Source of the DNA: Fidelibacterota bacterium
GTDB lineage: Bacteria; Fidelibacterota; UBA8477; JABMPR01
Direction: 5' to 3'
Assembly: GCA_018673925.1 (NCBI GenBank)
Contig: JABHBL010000057.1
Location: 1 to 64,000 of the forward strand
DNA: 64,000 nucleotides
A program made the position numbers and the translations under genes. The notes beneath the pieces were generated by a model. That model saw only the letters and a program-made list of their open reading frames with translations, searched no databases and was not told where the DNA came from. Below, one piece after another: positions 9,560 to 17,415 of this stretch. Each line of letters starts with the position of its first letter. Position 1 is the first letter of the stretch.

Positions 9560-9640
9560 TATGGTAAGATTGCCATCCTTCGAGTTTCTTCGTTGCACTC
9601 AGCCTCAGGAAGACAACCAACCCGAAGCTGGTTATAACAA

Positions 9641-11167
9641 CTATCTTACAGAGATATAAACTCTCTCGCTCTCATTTCCCAGACGATCTACTGAGGTCAC
9701 AGCAATGGTGTCTAACACTTTGGGAGGTGTCATACCATCCTCTGAACGGACGACCAGAGGTAGGACATAAGCTTCTTTGTCAGCAGTCAAAATCTGGTAA
9801 TCCCACTGCTTGCCTCTCTGAAAATAGACTACCCATTGGTTGACGTCAGTTACATCCTCATGAAACCAATTGATGTGTACATTGCCGTCTTTGGGTTCGA
9901 TTTCCACCAGGGGCGCTGCAGGGGGTTGATTGTCCAACCATGGTGATGGAGGAATGAGCACGGGTTGTGTGTAAGGACCTTTTAAAAGGATATCAGAGAT
10001 GCCTCCATAATTACGCTGGAGGGCTTTCATGGAAAAGTGAACATTACCAGGACCATCGGGAACCATTCCGCGGGTGATCATGATCTGACTGAAATTTTCC
10101 AGGGCTGAGGCTTCATCCTTGATCTTGCTGGTAAAAAGACCGGGCCAGAGATTTCTGTTATGGGTGTTTTGACCAACCCACCAGCCCAGAAGGACGGGAT
10201 AGCTCTGGGGAATTTTGCGTGTAGGCCAATAGAGTTGAGGGGTCCAATAATCTACCCAGCCTTCGTTTAGCCACAGTTTTGCATCTGCGTAGAGTTTATC
10301 GTATTGGTCATAGCCTTTGATTGACGGCGGATTGCCTGGTCGCCAGATTCCAAAGGGACTGAGACCAAATTTGACCCAGTTTTTTTCAGCTTTGATGCCA
10401 TCATAGACTCTTTTAATAAAAACATTTACCGCTTCGCGACGCCAGTCGTTTCGCTCCAGGCCACCACCATTGGCCACATAGATCTGCCAGCCCGTACTAT
10501 CCGGGAATTCAATACTGCTGTAAGGGTAGAAGTAATCATCAAAATGAACCCCATCGATGTCATAGCGTTTGACCACATCCATGACCACATCGTAGGAATA
10601 ATCCTGAGTGGCCTGCATGGCTGGATCCAGCCAGAAGTAGCCATTATCAATTTCGCGGACAATTTCTGGACGGGTGGAGATGACTGAGGTTTCATTTTTC
10701 TTGCCATTGGGATGATGGGCGCGATAGGGGTTAAACCAGGTATGGAGTTCCAGTCCGCGTTTATGAGATTCTTCTACCCAGAAGGTGAGTGGATCATAAA
10801 AAGGTTCCGGAGCTTTTCCCTGCTCTCCAGTGAGAAAGTAGGACCACGGTTCCAGCTCGCTTTGATAGAGGGCATCACATTGAGGACGCACCTGGAAGAC
10901 AATAGCGTTTAGGTTTAGGATCACAGCGCTATCCAGGAGACTGATGGCTTCCGCTTTTTGCTCTGACGTGCTTAGACCAGGTTTGCTGGGCCAGTCAATA
11001 TTGGCTACTGTTGCTACCCAAGCTGCCCGAAATTCACGGGCGATTTCAATTTCATGTTTGGCTTCTGCAACTGGCGGCTCCAAAGGCTCTGGATTAACAG
11101 GTGGCAGGGGCGCCGCGCAGGCAGCAAGAAGGATGACAATAAAAATCGATAAGATGGGGGTTTTCAT
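9641..11167 (-). CDS. GHL10-type glycoside hydrolase lipoprotein (DUF187)
   Basis: The 508-residue protein begins with a lipoprotein signal ending LAAC at Cys17, so it should be anchored in a membrane. Residues about 45-360 match the glycosyl-hydrolase-like 10 family: EFRAAWVATVANIDWPSKPG, then NLNAIVFQVRPQCDALY, then LHTWFNPYRAHH and a GVHFDDYFYP segment with paired acidic residues. A fibronectin-like beta domain occupies the last 100 residues. Members act on, or bind, cell-wall or extracellular polysaccharides, but substrate proof is sparse. It is divergent from the DsbD-like gene on the other strand. Confidence 0.93.
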   Translation of the reverse strand: MKTPILSIFIVILLAACAAPLPPVNPEPLEPPVAEAKHEIEIAREFRAAWVATVANIDWPSKPGLSTSEQKAEAISLLDSAVILNLNAIVFQVRPQCDALYQSELEPWSYFLTGEQGKAPEPFYDPLTFWVEESHKRGLELHTWFNPYRAHHPNGKKNETSVISTRPEIVREIDNGYFWLDPAMQATQDYSYDVVMDVVKRYDIDGVHFDDYFYPYSSIEFPDSTGWQIYVANGGGLERNDWRREAVNVFIKRVYDGIKAEKNWVKFGLSPFGIWRPGNPPSIKGYDQYDKLYADAKLWLNEGWVDYWTPQLYWPTRKIPQSYPVLLGWWVGQNTHNRNLWPGLFTSKIKDEASALENFSQIMITRGMVPDGPGNVHFSMKALQRNYGGISDILLKGPYTQPVLIPPSPWLDNQPPAAPLVEIEPKDGNVHINWFHEDVTDVNQWVVYFQRGKQWDYQILTADKEAYVLPLVVRSEDGMTPPKVLDTIAVTSVDRLGNESERVYISVR

Positions 11168-11250
11168 TAGACTGATTCCTGGTATTTATTGATCCAAAAC
11201 ATTGGGTTCGCGGCAATATAGTGGAGGACATCCCTTTGGGCTAATACTCC

Positions 11251-12192
11251 GTGGTTGTTAGAGCTGTAAAATGGATTCGTTGGTTCTCAACTTTACCTTG
11301 CGGAACAAAGGGGTTGAAACTATCGTTACTTTTGTTGTCACCTATTAACCTTTTAACCCAAGAGGAACCTGTCATTTCTGCTCGACTGCTAAGCATTTTT
11401 CTCCTTTTTAGCCCCCTCATGTATGCCGCCAATAAGGCCATGGTTTCTGTCGAAGTCATCCCGCTTGCTCAGGGAGTTTCACCAGGTGAATCTTTTGAAG
11501 TCGCCGTGATTTTTTCCATGGAACGAGACTGGCACACCTACTGGCAGAATCCTGGTGAGGCCGGCATGCCAACCAGCTTCCAGTGGAAACTCCCAGAGAA
11601 CTTCCAAATTACCAACCAGCGTGAACCTACCCCGGTGAGACATGTGGACCAGGGCATCACAACCTTCATTCATGAAGATGAAGCTATCTATCTTTTTAAC
11701 ATCCAGGCACCTGATGAAGTAGCAGACAGCAACCGTTTCACCGTGGATATCAACTGGCTTGAATGCAAGGATCTTTGCCAACCAGGTTCTTCAACGCATC
11801 ATTTTGTACTGGCTGGAGGTGAATTCCGGGGATCCAAAAATGTAGAGTGGACCAGTCTGGTTCAACGAGCTGAGTTAAATTTTCCTGGAACCTTCTCAGG
11901 GGTAATGGGTCAAGCTATTTTCAGGGGAGAACACATCGAACTGTCCCTAAAGCGTTATCCCTGGAGCAATAAGCTACTCAGTGCCGACTTTTTCCCTTTT
12001 GATGAAATGATTTATCATTCAGGAAAATCTGTTCAAATAAAGCGTGGTCTTTTTAGAGACAGGATACTCATTCCCTTACAAATTGATTTGAACATTACTC
12101 CTGAAGTTTTACATGGTGTGCTTGTACGAAACAGCACCTCACCTGGGGGAACGATAATCACCAATTCAATTATCCATCAACAATTACCATAA
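11251..12192 (+). CDS. Stand-alone DsbD alpha-domain-like protein
   Basis: After an N-terminal hydrophobic segment the protein follows the DsbD N-terminal domain pattern: VSPGESFEVAVIFSMERDWHTYW, then a CxxxC pair in WLECKDLCQPG. The membrane and thioredoxin domains of full-length DsbD are absent, so it may receive electrons or present substrates without the DsbD core. The longest frame opens at GTG 11251, but a better signal peptide would start at an ATT codon at 11374 (SARLLSIFLLFSPLMYA), preceded by AGAGGA at a 7-base gap. TTG at 11314 is another option, so the true start is uncertain. A redoxin gene follows after 10 bases, which supports a joint role in envelope thiol chemistry. Confidence 0.82.
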   Translation: MVVRAVKWIRWFSTLPCGTKGLKLSLLLLSPINLLTQEEPVISARLLSIFLLFSPLMYAANKAMVSVEVIPLAQGVSPGESFEVAVIFSMERDWHTYWQNPGEAGMPTSFQWKLPENFQITNQREPTPVRHVDQGITTFIHEDEAIYLFNIQAPDEVADSNRFTVDINWLECKDLCQPGSSTHHFVLAGGEFRGSKNVEWTSLVQRAELNFPGTFSGVMGQAIFRGEHIELSLKRYPWSNKLLSADFFPFDEMIYHSGKSVQIKRGLFRDRILIPLQIDLNITPEVLHGVLVRNSTSPGGTIITNSIIHQQLP

Positions 12193-12202
12193 GGAGACAC
12201 CC

Positions 12203-12808
12203 ATGCTTAAGAAGCATATCATGATTTCAGTACTTGCTCTTTTAATAGCCATCACTGGTTTCAGCCAGGATCTAAAGGTGGGGAAAACAGCCCCTGATTT
12301 TTCCTTAACTGATCCCAGTGGCAAGACACATCGACTTCAAGAATATCGTGGGAAGTATGTGGTACTGGAATGGGTCAATTATGACTGTCCTTTTGTAAAA
12401 AAGCACTACAACAGCGGCAACATGCAGGCCCTCCAAACAACTTACACGGGTCGTGATGTCATCTGGTTATCAATCAATTCTTCAGCCCCGGGAAAACAGG
12501 GGAATTTTACTTCAAAGGAAATCTTAAGTAGAGCCAAGGAATACGGCGCTGCTTTCTCTGCATATCTCATTGATGCTGATGGTAAGGTTGGTAAGGCATA
12601 TGGCGCTAGAACAACACCACATATGTTTATCATTGACCCTGAGGGTCAGTTGGTATACGCTGGTGGAATTGATAACATCCGCTCCACAGATGTCGATGAT
12701 GTTCCCAGAGCCAAAAATTTTATATCCCAGGCTCTTGATGAAGCGCTGGCAGGTCAGCCCATCACCGATAGTATTTCGAAAGCATATGGGTGTTCTGTTA
12801 AGTATTAG
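12203..12808 (+). CDS. Exported redoxin/thioredoxin-fold protein
   Basis: The 201-residue protein has a signal peptide ending GFSQ at about residue 22. A redoxin domain follows: VGKTAPDFSLTDPSG, then the active-site region YDCPFVKKHY with one Cys (Cys62) in place of a CxxC pair. A second Cys is near the C-terminus in AYGCSVKY. The cis-Pro loop is present as ARTTPHMFIID. It probably acts on peroxides or thiols in the periplasm. AAGGAGA precedes the ATG, and the gene lies 10 bases after the DsbD alpha-like gene, so they are likely co-transcribed. The single-Cys motif is usual for this DCPFV-type subgroup and is not by itself a sign of damage. Confidence 0.88.
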   Translation: MLKKHIMISVLALLIAITGFSQDLKVGKTAPDFSLTDPSGKTHRLQEYRGKYVVLEWVNYDCPFVKKHYNSGNMQALQTTYTGRDVIWLSINSSAPGKQGNFTSKEILSRAKEYGAAFSAYLIDADGKVGKAYGARTTPHMFIIDPEGQLVYAGGIDNIRSTDVDDVPRAKNFISQALDEALAGQPITDSISKAYGCSVKY

Positions 12809-12841
12809 CTGAATATCGAAATTTTAAGCTGGTGCGCCGAC

Positions 12842-12909
12842 GGCTGAGTTTATCGAAGCCAGGGGTTGTTTCACCAAGGCATTTGGACATTTTTACCGAC
12901 TCAATGTCC
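12842..12909. repeat. Composite palindromic repeat, cluster 3
   Basis: A 68-base unit made of two hairpins. The first (12842-12860) has arms GGCT/AGCC and loop GAGTTTATCGA. The second (12885-12909) has perfect GGACATT/AATGTCC arms but a diverged loop (TTTACCGACTC). The spacer contains TTTCACCAAGG, which is also present in the cluster at 39000. The unit lies between convergent genes. Confidence 0.85.
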
Positions 12910-12959
12910 AAGACAAACTCTTGGTTTCTAGGACCGCAACGTTGGGGTCATAAATAGAA

Positions 12960-13006
12960 AAAACGCATCGTGTCTTCCTAGAGTCTCGAAGGATACGATG
13001 CGTTTT
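12960..13006. terminator. Bidirectional stem-loop terminator between convergent genes
   Basis: A perfect 12-bp inverted repeat, AAAACGCATCGT (12960-12971) and ACGATGCGTTTT (12995-13006), encloses a 23-base loop. Arms rich in A on one side and T on the other give a U-tract in either direction. The site lies between the redoxin gene (+) and the SlyD-like gene (-), as expected for a shared terminator. Confidence 0.75.
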
Positions 13007-13031
13007 ATGTTAATCTAAATCGTACGTCTAA

Positions 13032-13514
13032 CTAATGGTGGTGTCCACCAGCACCATGGACATGACCATGCTCTAGTTCTTCTTTGGTGGGTTCTCGGAC
13101 ATCCATGACTTCTACATCAAAATGCAAGGTTTCATCAGCCAGGGGATGATTCATATCAACGGTGGCTGATTTATCGCCAATCGTTGTGACTGTGGCGATA
13201 TGGGTATGATCGCCGTTCTGCACCTGAAACTGGGCTCCCACTTTGACTTCATTGGCATCCTGAAAGTTTTCAAGGGGGATTTCCTGGACCAGCTCCTCGC
13301 TGCGTACACCATAGGCCTGATCGGGGGCAATAATGGCCACCAGCTTGTCGCCCTTTACCTTGCCTTCAAGTTCTTTTTCAAGACCTGGGATGAGTCCACC
13401 AACACCATGTAAATAAGCCAGTGGTTCACGACCTGAGCTGCTGTCCAAAACCTCACCATGATCATTAGTCAGGGTATAATCAATACTTGCTACTTTGTTT
13501 TGTTCTATCTTCAT
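13032..13514 (-). CDS. slyD: SlyD-type FKBP peptidyl-prolyl isomerase
   Basis: The 160-residue protein follows the SlyD layout. An FKBP half contains YTLTNDHGEVLDSS and HGVGGLIPGLEKELEGKVKGDK. An inserted flap domain follows at about residues 70-120, then a return to the FKBP strand (VDMNHPLADETLHFDVEV). It ends in a His-rich tail (HGHVHGAGGHHH), which in SlyD proteins binds nickel and other metals. It speeds proline isomerisation and acts as a chaperone in the cytoplasm; no signal peptide is present. It follows the cNMP-binding gene by 21 bases on the same strand. Confidence 0.92.
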   Translation of the reverse strand: MKIEQNKVASIDYTLTNDHGEVLDSSSGREPLAYLHGVGGLIPGLEKELEGKVKGDKLVAIIAPDQAYGVRSEELVQEIPLENFQDANEVKVGAQFQVQNGDHTHIATVTTIGDKSATVDMNHPLADETLHFDVEVMDVREPTKEELEHGHVHGAGGHHH

Positions 13515-13535
13515 TTCTAATCTTTCTTTCTTTTT

Positions 13536-14039
13536 TTATTCTTCTAAAATCAAGCTAAAAGCTGTGGTCAGCTTTAACACGTTTTTGCTTTCCCGTTCCA
13601 GATTGGTGGCCAGTTTTTGGGCAATATTTTCCATGACCTGTAAACCTACTGCGGGATGTTTTATACTGGCCTCTTGAAAGGCATTTTTCTCCATGATCAC
13701 TATTTCACAATCTGTTGATGCTATGACTGAAGCGGTACGGATGGCATCCTCCATGAGCATAGCCATCTCACCAAAGAAGGGTCTGTATTCATCAGAAAGT
13801 GTGATGAATGTTTTGTCTTTGGCATCGGCTGCTTCATCCCCGAGGAGAGTCAGTTTTTTACTGATAGTAACCTCTCCCTCGATCAGGATGACCAGGGTAT
13901 TTCCCGTTTCACCTTCGGTCATGATTGCTGCACCTGCTTTATAGGAAACCTGCCTGGTGGCAGGTCGATAGACTGCAATTTCCTCTTCAGTCATACCTTT
14001 AAACAGGGGACAGTTTTTGAGATGTTGAATATGAGGCAT
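13536..14039 (-). CDS. Stand-alone cyclic-nucleotide-binding domain protein
   Basis: The 167-residue protein is one cNMP-binding domain with short ends: FKGMTEEEIAVYRPATRQVSYKAGAAIMTEGETGNTLVILIEGEV, then FFGEMAMLMEDAIRTASVIA in the place of the phosphate-binding cassette. The usual FGE-x-A-L-L...R-A pattern is nearly complete (FGEMAML...RTASV), so cyclic nucleotide binding is plausible. There is no DNA-binding helix-turn-helix, so it is not a Crp-type regulator. It lies 25 bases after a potassium-channel gene, which suggests it may act as a separate sensor subunit. That link is an inference. Confidence 0.85.
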   Translation of the reverse strand: MPHIQHLKNCPLFKGMTEEEIAVYRPATRQVSYKAGAAIMTEGETGNTLVILIEGEVTISKKLTLLGDEAADAKDKTFITLSDEYRPFFGEMAMLMEDAIRTASVIASTDCEIVIMEKNAFQEASIKHPAVGLQVMENIAQKLATNLERESKNVLKLTTAFSLILEE

Positions 14040-14064
14040 AGGCTACTCGGTTTCTGGTTAAGAC

Positions 14065-15219
14065 TTATTTTAGCAAGATCATCTGTTCACCGGATTTCAG
14101 GACATAATCCTTCTCCGGGTTGATACGAACTTTAATTTTTTGTTCTTCGTTGACACCACGACCAGCCGCTTTCAGCTTGGCAGCAATAAATTGATCAAGA
14201 TAATCACCTGAATCGGCGCTGAGAAAATCACCAAGACCGGCACTCTCCTCCTCCTGATACACACCCAGGAGGGTCATGTTGTGCTCTTCAAATGATTGGT
14301 TGAATAGTTCTGAGTACGTTTTCCCAACCATACGGTCAGGAACTTCTCTGGACTCTAAACGTGAATGATCCGTATTCAAAACTTCAGATAGAAATGCTGG
14401 AATACCGGGGTTATGAAGTTGGGTGGCACCCAGATATGGACCAAATTCATCAGCTATAATAATCCCATCGGCTTTTGCACGACGGAGTTTGGATTTGTTT
14501 TCATAATGGAGGATGTAGGCATAGACCTTTGTTTTTGGTGCCAGCGCTTTGATGGAATAGGTCGCCAGGGCGGTTTTTTCATCAGCCTCTGCTTTACCAG
14601 CTTTGATCAGGTTAGGTAGAATGAGGACAGCCTTGGCTTTTGAGACATTGGCTTTTTCCAGGACGATATCCTGGGTAAAATCACCTCGCACAAAGCCAAG
14701 ATGGCTGGCATTGAGTGTGGCGCGCCAGGCGTCAATCTCTTCTTCAGACAATTCATTAACCAGGACAATGGGAGTACTATCCTTTTGGTCCTGTTTGAGC
14801 AATGATTCCAATAATTCATCTGCCAGATCATTCCAACCGCAGATGATATAGTGGTCGCTATATTTTATTTTTTCCAAACCCTTACCCTCTCTGATTTTCT
14901 TGGCTACAAAGATGGATGAAATGGTAGCCGTAAAGAATGAGATCAATGCCATTGAGAAAAACATCATGATGGATGCTGCAATCCGTGCGGCCGGAGTCAC
15001 TGGAGTCAGGTCACCAAAGCCCACAGTGGTCATGGTCACCCAGGCCCAGTAAAAGGCATCAAATAGATTGGTGATCAGGCGATCATTGGAGCTATAATCC
15101 AAAAGGAAAACAGCAATACCCCCAATAAAAAGAATGACCCAGAGGATCAGGAGCAGGTCCAGGACACCTTCTTCGCGGAGTCTTTTCGCCCAGGCTATCA
15201 TGTTATGGATGATCTTCAT
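14065..15219 (-). CDS. Two-helix potassium channel with TrkA-N (RCK) domain
   Basis: The 384-residue protein has two membrane helices (about residues 20-41 and 78-104) flanking the pore filter TVGFGD at residues 65-70. A cytoplasmic Rossmann domain follows from about residue 122 (YIICGWNDLADELL), of the TrkA-N/RCK type that gates such channels by ligand or ion binding. A further regulatory segment, TrkA-C-like in position, closes the protein. It should form a tetrameric K+ channel in the inner membrane. The following genes encode a free cNMP-binding protein and SlyD on the same strand with gaps of 25 and 21 bases. Confidence 0.93.
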   Translation of the reverse strand: MKIIHNMIAWAKRLREEGVLDLLLILWVILFIGGIAVFLLDYSSNDRLITNLFDAFYWAWVTMTTVGFGDLTPVTPAARIAASIMMFFSMALISFFTATISSIFVAKKIREGKGLEKIKYSDHYIICGWNDLADELLESLLKQDQKDSTPIVLVNELSEEEIDAWRATLNASHLGFVRGDFTQDIVLEKANVSKAKAVLILPNLIKAGKAEADEKTALATYSIKALAPKTKVYAYILHYENKSKLRRAKADGIIIADEFGPYLGATQLHNPGIPAFLSEVLNTDHSRLESREVPDRMVGKTYSELFNQSFEEHNMTLLGVYQEEESAGLGDFLSADSGDYLDQFIAAKLKAAGRGVNEEQKIKVRINPEKDYVLKSGEQMILLK

Positions 15220-15307
15220 TCGCGCTAAACTAAGTCAAAAGCTGGAGACTTGAAGCAATAAGTTTGATCAGAAGATAGAAGGAGCATTGAAATAATTCAG
15301 AACATCC

Positions 15308-15348
15308 AAACCTGTTTTCAATCGATCGAGGTGAGATCAAACAGGTTT
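15308..15348. repeat. Inverted repeat in a divergent intergenic region
   Basis: Perfect 10-bp arms AAACCTGTTT (15308-15317) and AAACAGGTTT (15339-15348) enclose 21 bases that contain ATCGATCGAG. The site lies in the 214-base gap between the channel gene (-) and the DUF6530-like gene (+). It could be an operator or a hairpin in a 5' leader. Confidence 0.6.
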
Positions 15349-15361
15349 CGACACTTGCCTC

Positions 15362-15411
15362 TTGACATGATTATATATTTTACTAATCTAGTAACGTAGT
15401 AATTTAGTAAA
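15362..15411 (+). promoter_or_regulatory. Putative promoter with TAGTAA operator array
   Basis: A consensus -35 TTGACA lies at 15362-15367. Downstream there is a palindrome TTACTA-ATC-TAGTAA (15380-15394) and three TAGTAA boxes spaced 8 bases apart (15389, 15397 and 15405). The outer pair TTTACTAA/TTAGTAAA (15379-15386, 15404-15411) is also inverted. The -10 element is not clear. Such phased boxes suggest repressor binding ahead of the gene at 15434. Confidence 0.5.
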
Positions 15412-15433
15412 TATTTAATAAGGATAAATTGAT

Positions 15434-15913
15434 ATGAAAATTCCCAGTGAACTCAAACATAAGCCCGTCATTGTCTCTGAAGATTATGATCGCATTGATG
15501 GGCGCAAAGCCCATACGTCCGACGCCAAAGGGTTATCCCTCGGGCTGGCTCAATGGAATGAACGGGGCAATGTAGATATCTCCGCAAAAGTATGGCGTCA
15601 TACCGGTGGTAAATGGTCACGGCAATCAGAAGAGTTGCCCCTGCACCGCGTTCTGGATCTGGCCATCCTCATTATTAAGACCAAAAAAGTTTTTAGTGAA
15701 CGCTATCACAAAAACGAAAAGGATTATCCCAACTATCCATCTCTGGATCGTATTGGTCTGCAGGGTGACGCCATGAACGTGGAGGTTTGCACTGATAATG
15801 AGTTTATCCAAGATGATCTTGATCTTTTTGAAGCTACCTTGGCCAAGGATGATGAGATCATCAGTGAGCGTTTGAACATACTCACGGGATTGCTCAAGGA
15901 TTTACATACCTAA
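15434..15913 (+). CDS. DUF6530-like cytoplasmic protein
   Basis: The 159-residue protein is soluble, with no signal peptide or membrane segment. Its conserved-looking core, LKHKPVIVSEDYDRIDG followed by AKGLSLGLAQWNERG and SAKVWRHTGGKWSRQSEELP, matches my recollection of the DUF6530 family found in scattered bacteria. The function of that family is unknown. AAGGAT lies upstream of the ATG. The gene is preceded by an unusual TAGTAA-box array and is followed by a small membrane protein gene after 16 bases, which may form a two-gene unit. Confidence 0.8.
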   Translation: MKIPSELKHKPVIVSEDYDRIDGRKAHTSDAKGLSLGLAQWNERGNVDISAKVWRHTGGKWSRQSEELPLHRVLDLAILIIKTKKVFSERYHKNEKDYPNYPSLDRIGLQGDAMNVEVCTDNEFIQDDLDLFEATLAKDDEIISERLNILTGLLKDLHT

Positions 15914-15929
15914 GTAAGGAGAAAGCGAC

Positions 15930-16253
15930 ATGAAACTAAACATTCTGGATTTTCTGACAGGCATCTTTTTGATGAATGCCATGCCCCACCTTATTTTTGG
16001 AATAATACGATTACGGTTTTTAAGTTTATTTGGGTTTTCTGCTATGGGGAATCTGCTCTATGCTCTGGTTAACATTGGTGTGGCGGGTGCTATTTATCAT
16101 TATCAATATGACATCATGTCCATCAAACACGATGGTATTCTTCTTGGTGCTCTTGCCATGTTTGTGATATATGCCATCACAGGAAGATTTTTTGTAAGTC
16201 TTTTCCAGGGCAAACATGAACCTGTTCTGCCTGATTATTTTAATAATGAATAG
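15930..16253 (+). CDS. Small four-helix membrane protein of unknown function
   Basis: The 107-residue protein is almost wholly hydrophobic, with likely helices near residues 7-25, 28-50, 52-65 and 72-92. It ends in a short polar tail (GKHEPVLPDYFNNE). AAGGAG precedes the ATG and the gene starts 16 bases after the DUF6530-like gene. No family was recognised. The 140 bases that follow, up to the next small gene, show nothing beyond a ribosome site. Confidence 0.7.
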   Translation: MKLNILDFLTGIFLMNAMPHLIFGIIRLRFLSLFGFSAMGNLLYALVNIGVAGAIYHYQYDIMSIKHDGILLGALAMFVIYAITGRFFVSLFQGKHEPVLPDYFNNE

Positions 16254-16393
16254 CCCGATACAATCCTAGCTAAATGTTTTCTAGTATTTTACATTATGCA
16301 AAAGGATGGCATGGGACCCGCCTGGAAATGTCTTCGACTTTTTCTCTAAAAAGGGTTTCCTTCTGAATCATTTTTTAATAAGGAGTAATTTTC

Positions 16394-16525
16394 ATGGGTG
16401 ACAAGGGCAGTAAAGATAAAGGTGAAAAGAAAGTTAAGAAACAAGCCAAGCATACTATCAAGGAAAAGCGACAGCTCAAAAAAGATAAAGCCAGAGAGAA
16501 AAAGAACCGATCCTCAGCCGAGTGA
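16394..16525 (+). CDS. 43-residue lysine-rich small protein
   Basis: A short frame begins ATGGGTGACAAG, with AAGGAG 8 bases upstream (16379-16384). It codes for a 43-residue protein, MGDKGSKDKGEKKVKKQA onward, that ends NRSSAE. Nearly half the residues are Lys or Arg and there is no hydrophobic stretch, so it may bind nucleic acid or be intrinsically disordered. The strong ribosome site and clear composition support a real gene. I have seen similar small Lys-rich GDKGSKDKG proteins in other bacteria but know of no established function. Confidence 0.7.
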   Translation: MGDKGSKDKGEKKVKKQAKHTIKEKRQLKKDKAREKKNRSSAE

Positions 16526-16583
16526 TAGCGCCCCCTCTTCATTTTACATAAAAATCTGAATCACTACTCAGGGAGTAATAATA

Positions 16584-17378
16584 ATGCCTGTGCTCTATCT
16601 ACCACATGGTGGTGGCCCCTTACCTCTTTTGGGAGATCCTGGACACAAGGATGTCACTGAATTCTTAAAAAATATTCGATCACGTCTCGGACAGCCCTCA
16701 GCTATTCTTGTCGTCAGCGCACACTGGGAAGAAGCCCGGCCAACCATTCAATCCGCTGAGCATCCAGAAATGCTCTATGATTATTCTGGTTTTCCACCTG
16801 AAACCTACAAAATCACTTATCCCGCTCCTGGCCAACCAGAATTGGCAAAAGAAATTCGAGGGGAGCTGGATAAAACCGGATTCAAATCTGCCTTGGATGG
16901 GGAGCGTGGCTTTGATCATGGTGTATTTGTACCTTTGAAACTGATCTTCCCAGAGGCAGATATTCCCTGTTTTCAGGTTTCACTTATTAGAGGTCTGGAT
17001 CCTGCCCGACATATTGATCTTGGAAGAGCACTCTCATATTTACGAGACCAGAACGTCCTGATCATTGGATCTGGAATGTCCTTTCACAACATGCGAGCCT
17101 TTATGTCAGGGGGTACTGATGAAAACCAACCTGACGAAGCCTTTGATCGCTGGCTGGTAAAAACTTGCTGTGCAGAAGACCTTGCACCTGATGAGCGGGA
17201 TCATGAGCTGATCAACTGGTCGCAAGCGCCTCAGGCTCGCTATTGCCACCCACGAGAAGAACATTTACTACCCCTCCATGTCTGTTATGGCGCTGCTGGA
17301 TACGATCCACCACCAGCTGAGCTGGTCTTTAACAAGACTGTTATGGGGAAAAAGGTCTCAGCCTTTCTCTGGAGTTAA
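16584..17378 (+). CDS. Class III extradiol ring-cleavage dioxygenase (DODA/YgiD family)
   Basis: The 264-residue protein matches the 4,5-DOPA extradiol dioxygenase family. An N-terminal metal-binding His lies in LPHGGGPLP (His8), a second in SAHWEE (His47). FDHGVFVPL (His112) and the C-terminal YCHPREEHLLPLHVCYGAAG carry the other conserved His positions. IGSGMSFHNMRAF is the typical GSGxxxHN segment. Members use Fe(II) or Zn(II) to open catechol rings, but bacterial substrates are mostly unknown. GGGAGT precedes the ATG. It lies upstream of an acetyltransferase gene on the same strand. Confidence 0.92.
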   Translation: MPVLYLPHGGGPLPLLGDPGHKDVTEFLKNIRSRLGQPSAILVVSAHWEEARPTIQSAEHPEMLYDYSGFPPETYKITYPAPGQPELAKEIRGELDKTGFKSALDGERGFDHGVFVPLKLIFPEADIPCFQVSLIRGLDPARHIDLGRALSYLRDQNVLIIGSGMSFHNMRAFMSGGTDENQPDEAFDRWLVKTCCAEDLAPDERDHELINWSQAPQARYCHPREEHLLPLHVCYGAAGYDPPPAELVFNKTVMGKKVSAFLWS

Positions 17379-17415
17379 TATTTGTGCTGTACTGTCGAGT
17401 AAAATTGAGGCTTGG

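Noticed and set aside
17278-17415. N-terminal extension of the RimJ/RimL-type acetyltransferase from an ATG at 17278.
   Set aside because: The extension lies inside the dioxygenase gene in another frame and has no homologous character. ATG 17416 has a ribosome site.
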